A DNA stretch of 64,000 nucleotides from an uncultured Eubacteriales bacterium (GTDB taxonomy: Bacteria > Bacillota > Clostridia > Oscillospirales > Ruminococcaceae), in the NCBI GenBank assembly GCA_900319075.1, contig ONMZ01000001.1:307126-371125 (forward strand), given 5' to 3'. A model generated the notes under the pieces. It saw nothing but the letters and a program-made list of their open reading frames with translations, made no database searches and was not told the origin of the DNA. This document shows positions 50,385 to 57,924 of the stretch, one piece after another. Numbering within the stretch: the stretch's first letter is position 1; every line of letters starts with the position of its first letter. The translations under genes and the position numbers were made by a program.

Positions 50385-51191
50385 ATGATAATCGCAAACA
50401 AAGACTTTAAAGACCATACATATATTATGGGTATACTTAATGTCACACCGGATTCATTCTCCGACGGCGGGAAGTTTTCCGATCTGGACAGCGCCTTGAA
50501 ACGCACCGAGGAAATGATCCGGCAAGGCGCAGATGTAATCGACATCGGCGGTGAATCTACCCGACCCGGCTACACCCACATCTCCACCGACGAGGAGATA
50601 CAGCGTGTGTGCCCTGTTATCGAAAAGATAAAGGAGAATTTTGACCTGCCGGTCTCAATAGACACCTACCACCACGATACTGCACAGGCTGCCATAAAAA
50701 GCGGTGCAGACATGATAAACGACATCTGGGGGCTGCGGTACGACAGCGGCGAAATGGCTGCCACGGCGGCAAAGTACGGTGTTCCTGTCTGCCTTACCCA
50801 CAACAAAAGAGAGCCGGTCTATACGGATTTTCTGAAAGATGTTCCAACCGACCTCTCCGAGAGCATAGATATCGCTGTAAAAGCAGGGATAAGCAGAGAT
50901 AAACTTATGATAGACCCGGGAATAGGGTTTGCAAAAAGCTATGAACAAAACCTTATCCTGACAGGTAATCTTCAGGTGCTGGATAAATTGCAGATACCTG
51001 TTGTACTTGGCACATCAAGAAAATCAATGATCGGTCTTGCTCTGGATCTGCCATCGGACCAGCGCATCGAAGGAACTATCGTGACCACGGTAATTGCCGT
51101 GCAAAGAGGCTGTTTGTTTGTAAGGGTACATGATATTTTACAAAACAAGCGTGCAATAACAATGACAGAAAAACTAATGGGGAAGGCTTAA
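50385..51191 (+). CDS. folP: Dihydropteroate synthase FolP
   Basis: A 268-residue TIM-barrel enzyme joining the pterin pyrophosphate to p-aminobenzoate; the sulfonamide target. Two signatures are clear: YIMGILNVTPDSFSDGGKF near residue 13 and GADVIDIGGESTRPGYTHIS near 50. SIDTYHHDTAQAAIKSGADM follows near 88, LMIDPGIGFAKSYEQNL near 175 and VVLGTSRKSMIGLAL near 208. GGAGA is about 8 nt before the ATG. It lies between the HD gene and folBK. Confidence 0.97.
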   Translation: MIIANKDFKDHTYIMGILNVTPDSFSDGGKFSDLDSALKRTEEMIRQGADVIDIGGESTRPGYTHISTDEEIQRVCPVIEKIKENFDLPVSIDTYHHDTAQAAIKSGADMINDIWGLRYDSGEMAATAAKYGVPVCLTHNKREPVYTDFLKDVPTDLSESIDIAVKAGISRDKLMIDPGIGFAKSYEQNLILTGNLQVLDKLQIPVVLGTSRKSMIGLALDLPSDQRIEGTIVTTVIAVQRGCLFVRVHDILQNKRAITMTEKLMGKA

Positions 51192-51192
51192 T

Positions 51193-52008
51193 ATGGACGT
51201 TATAAAAATTAAGGATCTTGAGATATTTTCTAATCACGGAGTGCTGAAGGAGGAAAATGTCCTTGGGCAGAAATTCCTTATCTCCGCCGATATCTATCTT
51301 GATACACGAAAGGCAGGCTCTACCGACGATATATCCGACTCGGTAGATTATTCACAGATATGCCACCTTATAAAAAAGATCATGGAAAGCAATACCTTCA
51401 AGCTTATTGAGACAGCTGCGGAAAAGCTTTCCCACGATATACTCTCCCATTACAGCCGAATAAACAGAGTTGTTCTTGAGGTCAAAAAACCATGGGCGCC
51501 TATACTGCTGCCCCTGGAATATGTCAGCGTTACCGTGGACAGAAAATGGAGCAAGGTATACCTTTCTCTCGGGTCAAACATGGGCGACAAAGAAAAATAC
51601 ATCAAAGACGCAATAGACCTTATCCGTGCGGATAAGAACTGCCGTGGAGTCACAAGCTCATCGCTTATTCAAACAGAGCCCTACGGGAAAACGGACCAGG
51701 ATAAATTTCTTAACTGCTGTGTGGAGCTTGAAACTTTGTACACTCCCCACCAGCTTCACAAGCTCACCTCACAAGCTGAGGAAAATGCCGGAAGAGAGCG
51801 CACCGTACACTGGGGACCCCGTACACTTGACGTGGATATAATCTTGTTTGATGATATAATTCTTCACGACGAAACTCTCACAATCCCCCATATAGACATG
51901 GCAAACAGAGAGTTCGTCCTTGCTCCCCTTTGCGAGCTTGATCCATATGCATTTGACCCTGCCACAGGCAAAACAGCGGCAGCCATGCTTGCCGAACTTA
52001 AAAGATGA
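51193..52008 (+). CDS. Fused dihydroneopterin aldolase and HPPK (FolB-FolK)
   Basis: A 271-residue two-domain enzyme. Residues 1-117 are the aldolase (IKIKDLEIFSNHGVLKEENV, then DSVDYSQICHLIKKIM and LIETAAEKLSHDILSHY). Residues 118-271 are hydroxymethyl-dihydropterin pyrophosphokinase (VYLSLGSNMGDKEKYIKDAI near 120, QTEPYGKTDQDKFLNC near 155, RTVHWGPRTLDVDIILFDD near 200 with the signature, then PHIDMANREFVLAPLCE). The fused order is well known in Firmicutes. It performs two consecutive steps before FolP. The gene starts 1 bp after the folP stop and overlaps folA by 4 bp. Confidence 0.95.
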   Translation: MDVIKIKDLEIFSNHGVLKEENVLGQKFLISADIYLDTRKAGSTDDISDSVDYSQICHLIKKIMESNTFKLIETAAEKLSHDILSHYSRINRVVLEVKKPWAPILLPLEYVSVTVDRKWSKVYLSLGSNMGDKEKYIKDAIDLIRADKNCRGVTSSSLIQTEPYGKTDQDKFLNCCVELETLYTPHQLHKLTSQAEENAGRERTVHWGPRTLDVDIILFDDIILHDETLTIPHIDMANREFVLAPLCELDPYAFDPATGKTAAAMLAELKR

Positions 52009-52517
52009 TGACTATTATAGCCTGTGTGGACAGGAACTGGGGCATAGGGTATGACGGGAAGCTGCTTTTTGATATACCACAGGACATGGAACATTTCAAA
52101 AAGGTCACCGCAGGGAAAACTGTGATCATGGGACGCAAGACCTTTGATTCACTCAGGGTGAAACCGTTGCCTGACAGACGAAATATCGTGCTGACCAAAA
52201 AACGTGATTTTTCCTTTGAAGGAGTTGAAGCTGCACACAGCATCGACGAGCTTTTAAAGCTTACAGCAGATGCAAAAAGCGGCGATGTTGCGGTGATCGG
52301 CGGATCGCAGATCTACCGGCAGCTTTTAGAATACTGCGACACAGCATATATAACAAAAGTCTTTGCCCGAACCCATGCGGACAGCTTTATTGCGGACTTT
52401 GACTCGCTTGAGGACTGGAAAGTCCACGAGATGTCGCAGATAATGGAATATAGCGGGCTAAGATACCGTTTTCTTACCTATAAACGCATACCTAAAAGCA
52501 ATGCAGGCAGCCTATAA
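52005..52517 (+). CDS. folA: Dihydrofolate reductase
   Basis: A 170-residue NADPH-dependent reductase, normal size. It begins IIACVDRNWGIGYDGKLLFD, with the DxxxxIG substrate loop. The DMEHFKKVTAGKTVIMGRKT block is near residue 26, LPDRRNIVLTKKRDF near 60, VAVIGGSQIYRQLLEY near 94 and the HADSFIADFD end near 125. The trimethoprim-target fold is kept. It is the last gene of the folate operon and is closed by a strong hairpin. Thymidylate synthase is not in this window. Confidence 0.96.
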   Translation: MMTIIACVDRNWGIGYDGKLLFDIPQDMEHFKKVTAGKTVIMGRKTFDSLRVKPLPDRRNIVLTKKRDFSFEGVEAAHSIDELLKLTADAKSGDVAVIGGSQIYRQLLEYCDTAYITKVFARTHADSFIADFDSLEDWKVHEMSQIMEYSGLRYRFLTYKRIPKSNAGSL

Positions 52518-52532
52518 AACAGCAAAAAAAGC

Positions 52533-52575
52533 AAAGCACTAAGAGTACATTTTTTTGTACGCTTAGTGCTTTTTT
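52533..52575. terminator. Strong terminator at the end of the folate operon
   Basis: AAAGCACTAAGAGTACA (52533-52549) pairs with TGTACGCTTAGTGCTTT (52556-52572), one mismatch, T-rich loop, and T's on the plus strand with A's before the other arm, so it can serve folA and the convergent BCCT gene. Confidence 0.9.
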
Positions 52576-52590
52576 AGTTACAACAGACGA

Positions 52591-54138
52591 TTACTTGTTA
52601 AAATGCTTTTTCTCATCCAGATATTTTTTTGCATCCTTGTAGAAACTCCAGATCATAATTATCATTATTATTCCGATAGGGAACGCTGAAATAATGCTGA
52701 CAGACTGGATATTATTCATTGAGCTTTCCGAGAAAACAAGTGCTATCGGAAGCACGATAAGAAGTATACACCAAAGAAGTTCGACCGGCTTGCTTGGGTG
52801 TTCGTCCTCGCCAAGTTTTTTATAGCTGTAACAAGCTGCCGTGTATGCGATCGAGTCAAAGGACGTTGCATAAAACAGTATCATTGTTATAAGCACAAGA
52901 ACAAGTATAAACGTTGAAGCAGGCATTGTATCTATGATATTTAGTATAAGTCCGTAAAGGTCGCCGCTTTCATTATACTGTTCAATAAAGTTATGTGCAC
53001 CGGCAGTTTGCAGTCCAAGAGAGTAGTTACCAAGTATCACAAAGCTTACGATGGTGGAACCAACTCCGAAAATATATCCTCCCAGTATGGTCTGACGGAT
53101 AGTTCTGCCCCTTGAAATATTGCCTATGAAAAACGGAGCAGCTATGCACCATACCATCCAATAAGCCCAGTAGTATATTGTCCAGTCCTGCGGGAAGTTG
53201 CTTTTTCTTGTGGGATCAGCGAATGTAGACAGGCCAATAAAATTCTGGACCATTTTGCCAAGGGACTGGAAACCATTTTCAATAATATACCGTCCCTGCC
53301 CGCCGATAAGCAGAACAAGAATAAGCATACCAAAGAAAAGAAAAATACACGCCTTTGCAAGATAACTAATGCCTTTGAAACCGTGCAGGACTGCATATGT
53401 ATAAACAGCACAGGTCACAAGCAGAATAATAATCGTTATGGTCGTACGGCTAAGAGAAACACCGAAAAGCTTACCGATTATACTTGCCATAAGCGGTGTG
53501 GCAACACTAAATGTAGTTGCCGTTCCGGCAAGCAATGCAAACAGTGCAAAAAGGTCGATCACCCTGCCAACAATGCCATCTGAGTGCTTTCCGAGAACAG
53601 GGCGGCAAGCTTCCGAATAGCGCTGGCGGTTTCTTTTTCTGACGTGAAGCATAAATCCGAAGGCAACAGCAAGCACAAGGTAGAAAGCCCATGGGATAAA
53701 GCTCCAATGGAACAGTGGAAATACGCCTGCCCATTCGTCTACCGAACCGAGCTCCTCAATATGAGGGTTTGTGGCATACATTACCCATTCTGAGAAAGAA
53801 TAAAACAAAATGTCTGCCGCAAGTCCGCAGGTGAACATCATACTTCCCCAAGCGAAAAATGAATACTTCGGCTTTTCATCAGGCTCTCCAAGAACTATAT
53901 TTCCGTATTTGGAAAAAGCCAGCAAAACGGATACGATCAATACCCCAAGTCCAATAACAAGGTAGTATATCCCCATTGTGTCCCCAAAGAAAAACCTGAC
54001 TTTTCCTATAACTTTGTTCGAGCCATCCGGAAATACAAAAAGCAATCCCGCAAGCCCCATTATGATTATAAACGGTGCAAGGGTCACCAGCCAGTCGATG
54101 CGCCCTTTGTTTTTTTGTTCTTTTACCTTCTCACTCAT
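52591..54138 (-). CDS. BCCT-family choline/betaine/carnitine transporter
   Basis: A 515-residue transporter with about 12 membrane segments. It opens with WLVTLAPFIIIMGLAGLLFV, and the family's tryptophan-rich region is IYYWAYWMVWCIAAPFFIGN near residue 310, followed by ISRGRTIRQTILGGYIFG. The conserved WSFIPWAFYLVLAVAFGFML lies near 145. BCCT carriers take up quaternary ammonium compounds with Na+ or H+. The gene is 18 bp after the LicC-like cytidylyltransferase in one operon, so choline is the most likely substrate. It ends at the terminator shared with folA. Confidence 0.92.
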   Translation of the reverse strand: MSEKVKEQKNKGRIDWLVTLAPFIIIMGLAGLLFVFPDGSNKVIGKVRFFFGDTMGIYYLVIGLGVLIVSVLLAFSKYGNIVLGEPDEKPKYSFFAWGSMMFTCGLAADILFYSFSEWVMYATNPHIEELGSVDEWAGVFPLFHWSFIPWAFYLVLAVAFGFMLHVRKRNRQRYSEACRPVLGKHSDGIVGRVIDLFALFALLAGTATTFSVATPLMASIIGKLFGVSLSRTTITIIILLVTCAVYTYAVLHGFKGISYLAKACIFLFFGMLILVLLIGGQGRYIIENGFQSLGKMVQNFIGLSTFADPTRKSNFPQDWTIYYWAYWMVWCIAAPFFIGNISRGRTIRQTILGGYIFGVGSTIVSFVILGNYSLGLQTAGAHNFIEQYNESGDLYGLILNIIDTMPASTFILVLVLITMILFYATSFDSIAYTAACYSYKKLGEDEHPSKPVELLWCILLIVLPIALVFSESSMNNIQSVSIISAFPIGIIMIIMIWSFYKDAKKYLDEKKHFNK

Positions 54139-54156
54139 TTTTACTCTTCCTCCATA

Positions 54157-54867
54157 TCAGACTTTATAACTATTATCCAGTTTTTGCAATTCTTCAAAGC
54201 TGTCTACTTCGATAATATCTTCCCTTTTCATTTCAAAGATACCAAGATCAAACTTGTCAGGATAGCAAAACATTGCAACATCATCCCAGTAGATCTGACG
54301 GTTGCCGTTTTCAAATTCGGTCTTTATATATCCTTTCAGTCTGGATCCGTCCTCGGAAGTCCATCGTGAAATGCTGTAAAGCTGCCAACCCTTCTCACCA
54401 CCGGTTCGTGAACAGCTTATGACCTTATTTTCATGAACATCCATCAACCATTCATCCGTATGCTCGTCTGTCCACACAGCGTTATACCCGGACTTTTCAA
54501 AATATGGTGACAAAATTCTGTCGTTATATATTATCTGGTCTGCGTCGAGAATAATACTTTCGCCTAAATAATCCCTTGCGACATATAGTGATGAGATATT
54601 ATTGCAGCTTTCATAATACGGATTATCTATCAGCTTTACGCCGGGATACTCTTTTAAAAGCACTTCAAACTTTTCTTTAAGATACCCGACAACAATGTAT
54701 ATCTCATTTATCCCGTTATTATTCAGCCCACGAATGACGGTATCTATCATTCTTACGCCGTTGACTCTGACAAGGGGTTTGGGAGTATCGGCAGTGAGCG
54801 GAAGCATTCGCTCCCCCTTTCCTGCCGCCATAATTATCGCTCTTTTTACAATATGCATTTTACTCAT
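54157..54867 (-). CDS. LicC-like choline-phosphate cytidylyltransferase
   Basis: About 236 residues of the sugar/choline nucleotidyltransferase fold. The nucleotide loop is RAIIMAAGKGERMLPLTADT near residue 8, with TPKPLVRVNGVRMIDTVI next. The LIDNPYYESCNNISSLYVAR stretch near 70 is typical of LicC (YxxxNNxxSLY). Then comes ILDADQIIYNDRIL near 100, with the metal Asp. LicC converts phosphocholine and CTP to CDP-choline for cell-surface polymers. The ATG at 54867 overlaps the upstream stop by 8 bp and has GGAGG 9 nt before it. Confidence 0.85.
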   Translation of the reverse strand: MSKMHIVKRAIIMAAGKGERMLPLTADTPKPLVRVNGVRMIDTVIRGLNNNGINEIYIVVGYLKEKFEVLLKEYPGVKLIDNPYYESCNNISSLYVARDYLGESIILDADQIIYNDRILSPYFEKSGYNAVWTDEHTDEWLMDVHENKVISCSRTGGEKGWQLYSISRWTSEDGSRLKGYIKTEFENGNRQIYWDDVAMFCYPDKFDLGIFEMKREDIIEVDSFEELQKLDNSYKV

Positions 54868-56635
54868 TTCCACCGACCTCCGCACCTTGCAGCTCGTTCA
54901 TGGCGTAATGATAATAATCCTTGGCAAACCTGTACTGGCGCAGGCTGTATTCCCCGAACTCTACTCCCAGATTTCGTTTGAATTCACACCAGTTCGACCA
55001 GAGCAATCCACACATAGAAATATATGCATATATCTTTGCTCTCGTTTTCTTATCGCACTTATTCTCAAAATAAATATCTATAAGCCTGTCCACCTGGTTT
55101 TTATCATACATACTGTAAATACAAAACATTGCTATATCCACATGGGGATCCTGCATACCCGAATACTCCCAGTCTGTAAGCTGTAGCTTTTCAGTGCTGC
55201 CGTCATTATAAAACAGGAAATTATCAGGCACAGCATCTATATGGGTCAGGCACATTTCTTTTTCTGCGCTGTCGATAAACTTTTTCAAGTTCAGCACATT
55301 AGCCTTTGTTTGTTTGTAGTCCTTATATACTGACGGGTTATCCTTCCAAAGTTTTTCGTAATACTCGATCTGACCCCAGATATCAAAGCTGTGATCCACC
55401 TTGAGTTTCATATTATGAAATTCTCTGAGCTTACTCATTGATCGTTTCAGGTCATTTTCATTGTCAGGGTCACATACTCTTACCCCGTTAAGGTATTTAG
55501 TTATCTTATATCCTGTATGCGGATCTATAAATACCGGGTCATCGCATAGTCCTAAGCCGCTTATTGTTCTGAAAACTTCCGCTTCCTGTGCACGGTTTAT
55601 AAGTTGATCGGTCCCCTCTCCGGGGATCCGCATGATGTACTTGTCTCCGTTAACAGAAAAAAGGAAAGAACGGTTAGTCATACCTTTTTTCAGAACCGTT
55701 ATATCCACAATATCATCAGTCGAAACCTTGAACACATCTCCTATAACATCAAGAGCATCGGACTTTAAGTGGTTGGATTCACCGTCAAGCTCACGCAGCT
55801 GCTCATAAGTGTTTATCTCTACAGCATCTGCAGAATGTACCACCTTGGCTGCAATGGTCATCTTATCCTTTTCATACAGTGCGATCTCCCAGAAATCCTC
55901 ATCATGTTCCCCACTTTCTGAGGCGCTTTTGATCTTCTCACGAATGATCTTAGCATCCTCCTCAAGCAAGTAAGCAATTCCAAGCATCTGATTTCCGCCT
56001 GAGTACTTGCTGACCTTAACAAGTTCCATTTTCCTGTTGACCCTGACATCCGATTCATTATCGACCATATCACTTACCATGTACCAGGAATACATTTCCT
56101 TTTGGTGGAATGGGTTTTTATCACACCATATATCCGATGGCACTATGTACGTATTAGTGATCCGGTCAGCTACAAGTGCAAGGGAACTGAGATTGTTTTT
56201 TGAAGCATAATCCGGATTGACCACAAGTTTTACCCCGTATTCATCGATCAGATAATCAAATTTCTCTTTCATGAATCCCACAACAATTGTTATATCCCTT
56301 ATCCCGGCTTTGTGGAGCTGTTTGATAGTGCGTTCTATCAACGGCTCGCCATTGACCTCAAGCATTGCTTTGGGCGAAGTCAGATTTATGGGTACCATTC
56401 TCATTCCAAAACCTGCTGCAAGTATGATCGCATTTTTAGGAGCTTTCATCTCAAGCTCTCTGATTGCTTTAGATGTAAGACAAACAGTGTCATCAATGTA
56501 GCCCTGATCTTTCAAGGATTTTAAAGAACGATTGACTACACCCAGGCTATGTCCTGATACTTCCGACAATACCCGCTGATTAATGAAAGGTTCTATAAGA
56601 AGTGTTCTTAAAACGTCAAACTCCTGCTTGTTCAT
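54860..56635 (-). CDS. HTH-cytidylyltransferase-choline kinase fusion (LicC/LicA-like)
   Basis: A 591-residue protein with three parts. Residues 1-65 form a winged helix (EFDVLRTLLIEPFINQRVLS, then SLGVVNRSLKSLKDQGYIDD). Residues 70-285 are a LicC-like nucleotidyltransferase (IILAAGFGMRMVPINL, TSPKAMLEVNGEPLIERTI, and NPDYASKNNLSSLALVADRI). Residues 305-591 are a choline/ethanolamine kinase of the LicA/APH fold (GMTNRSFLFSVNGDKYIMRI near 325, the catalytic CLTHIDAVPDNFLFYND near 465 and TDWEYSGMQDPHVDIAMFCI after it). This makes CDP-choline in one polypeptide, with a DNA-binding head that could sense choline. An ATG at 56635 or a TTG at 56641 could start. First gene of the choline operon. Confidence 0.85.
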   Translation of the reverse strand: MNKQEFDVLRTLLIEPFINQRVLSEVSGHSLGVVNRSLKSLKDQGYIDDTVCLTSKAIRELEMKAPKNAIILAAGFGMRMVPINLTSPKAMLEVNGEPLIERTIKQLHKAGIRDITIVVGFMKEKFDYLIDEYGVKLVVNPDYASKNNLSSLALVADRITNTYIVPSDIWCDKNPFHQKEMYSWYMVSDMVDNESDVRVNRKMELVKVSKYSGGNQMLGIAYLLEEDAKIIREKIKSASESGEHDEDFWEIALYEKDKMTIAAKVVHSADAVEINTYEQLRELDGESNHLKSDALDVIGDVFKVSTDDIVDITVLKKGMTNRSFLFSVNGDKYIMRIPGEGTDQLINRAQEAEVFRTISGLGLCDDPVFIDPHTGYKITKYLNGVRVCDPDNENDLKRSMSKLREFHNMKLKVDHSFDIWGQIEYYEKLWKDNPSVYKDYKQTKANVLNLKKFIDSAEKEMCLTHIDAVPDNFLFYNDGSTEKLQLTDWEYSGMQDPHVDIAMFCIYSMYDKNQVDRLIDIYFENKCDKKTRAKIYAYISMCGLLWSNWCEFKRNLGVEFGEYSLRQYRFAKDYYHYAMNELQGAEVGGNE

Positions 56636-56694
56636 GAACAAAACAACTCCTTTTAATATGAACAGTGAAGCCTAAAAAACCCAAATACATACAT

Positions 56695-56723
56695 ATATTA
56701 ACACATATCACTAAAAAAGTCAA
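56695..56723 (-). promoter_or_regulatory. Promoter of the choline operon
   Basis: On the minus strand, -35 TTGACT (56723-56718), 17 bp, -10 TAATAT (56700-56695), about 55 bp before the fusion gene. Confidence 0.75.
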
Positions 56724-56930
56724 TACAATTCAATGCTTTTTTTCAAAAGTATTATTGGGACTTGTAAATTTATCCTTTTACTCATTATAGTATCTAAATA
56801 AAAATCAAATTACAACTTAACGTTTCAGTTTAACAATCTAACTTTTACAACGATTTGCCGCTTGATTTGTTTACTATTAATATAATATTATCCCGTTTTT
56901 TACAAACATCCAGCATATCTTAAATACTTT
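56724..56930. other. AT-rich intergenic stretch, no gene seen
   Basis: Very A/T-rich sequence between the choline operon promoter and the decayed gene tail at 56931. No open frame or hairpin with a convincing signal was seen. Confidence 0.6.
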
Positions 56931-57035
56931 TTATATTTTTCTCAAGGCATTAAGTTCTGCTTTTGATTTGTTTCGGCTGCTTGTTAACGCCAATCCAATT
57001 CTGTAAAAGAACAGCAACAGGGTCTTTATAGTATA
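56931..57035 (-). pseudogene. C-terminal tail fragment fused out of frame to the ATP-grasp fragment
   Basis: An open frame of 34 codons on the minus strand, in a different frame from the ATP-grasp fragment it overlaps. It reads KTLLLFFYRIGLALTSSRNK and ends shortly after with LNALRKI and a stop. It looks like the basic end of a membrane-associated protein such as a glycosyltransferase, but the family cannot be named. It has no start signal, so it is probably the remainder of a deleted gene. Confidence 0.35.
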
Positions 57036-57514
57036 TCCACTTTATAGGCATCAATGCTAGAACTTCCATCCTTAGGTTTGATAAAAGCAGGAAATCCTTG
57101 ATCATACTTCAATATATCATCTATCGCAATTGGATATTTAAGTCCTACCGAGCCAAGGAAACCCCCGGTTAGTCTTTTATCTCTGCAAATTGCAACTTTA
57201 TCAGGGTCACTTACTACCACTTTTGTCTTCCCAAAGTACTCTTTATTTTGTGATAGCAGCAAAAGATCTGTATCAATTGTTGGAACAAGTGCATCTACTG
57301 CATTATCCCTGCAGTATTCCTGAAGAAACGGAATATACTTATCTGTATTTATTCTGGGGACTATAACTGTTTTATCGCAAAACATAAGTGCAGGAGCAGA
57401 ATTTGATATATCCGCCCCTATTATCGTCAAATCAATATTAAGCTTATCAGCTGCTTTTTTAAACGCCTGTATAAGTTCAACACGTCTTCCAACACTGGTA
57501 AAAAGAATTTTCAA
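57026..57514 (-). pseudogene. Truncated ATP-grasp (carbamoyl-phosphate-synthase-like) protein
   Basis: A 162-residue N-terminal piece of an ATP-grasp ligase. The first, Rossmann-like domain is whole (MKILFTSVGRRVELIQAFKK, then DALVPTIDTDLLLLS near 95). The start of the ATP-grasp domain is present (KVAICRDKRLTGGFLGSVGL, then GFPAFIKPKDGSSSID near 142, the phosphate loop). The frame then stops; relatives are near 320 residues, so the metal-binding half is missing. The sequence after the stop belongs to another protein's tail, which points to a deletion joining two genes. It may still be translated but should be inactive. Confidence 0.7.
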
Positions 57515-57533
57515 AACTTAATCCTCCAATATG

Positions 57534-57827
57534 TTACCTACCTTTAGCTTTGCCTACAAAAAATGAGATCAAATTTACCATCCAATACTGCCTGAATTTT
57601 AACGCAACAGCTACTGGTATACGAAACAATTCCAGGTACTTGAGAGTAAATTCATCCTTAAACATCCTGTCTTGAGCCATCATTTTCAAGCAATTCTTTT
57701 TACTCAATGATGAATCCTTAGAAAGACCTCTTACTTTTACTGCTGCAATACATACATCTGCAACATAATTCTTTTTGATAAGATCTTCTGTATCAAGGAG
57801 GCGTTTTTGTCTATTGTGCGGGACAGA
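57534..57827 (-). pseudogene. C-terminal gene fragment, no start codon
   Basis: A 97-codon open frame on the minus strand without a good start. It reads LLDTEDLIKKNYVADVCIAA, VKVRGLSKDSSLSKKNCLKM, and ends EFTLKYLELFRIPVAVALKF then VGKAKGR. The family is not known, though the basic, hydrophobic end resembles glycosyltransferase tails. It ends 19 nt before the ATP-grasp fragment, so both are relics of one former operon, perhaps for a cell-surface polysaccharide. Its front part has been cut away near the hairpin at 57855. Confidence 0.45.
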
Positions 57828-57854
57828 TTATGCTCTTACTAAAGTTTATACATT

Positions 57855-57880
57855 CCACCTGCATAGCAGGTGGTTTTTTT
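57855..57880 (+). terminator. Orphan plus-strand hairpin with T-tract
   Basis: A perfect 8-bp stem CCACCTGC (57855-57862) with GCAGGTGG (57866-57873), a 3-nt loop and seven T's on the plus strand. No plus-strand gene lies before it. It may be the remains of a mobile-element end, such as an IS200/IS605-type subterminal hairpin, which would fit the deletion next to it. Confidence 0.5.
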
Positions 57881-57888
57881 ATCAGCAT

Positions 57889-57917
57889 AAAAAAAGAGCG
57901 GCATTGCTGCCGCCCTT
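57889..57917 (-). terminator. Terminator of the first LRR_5 gene
   Basis: Core stem GCGGCA/TGCCGC with a 4-nt loop, extended by G-C and A-T pairs past a mismatch, then seven T's on the minus strand. It is nearly identical to the terminator of the second LRR_5 gene at 60002-60029. Confidence 0.85.
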
Positions 57918-57924
57918 AATGATA

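Noticed and set aside
54157-54885. A longer LicC start at 54885
   Set aside because: It would lie inside the upstream gene; GGAGG is well placed for the ATG at 54867.
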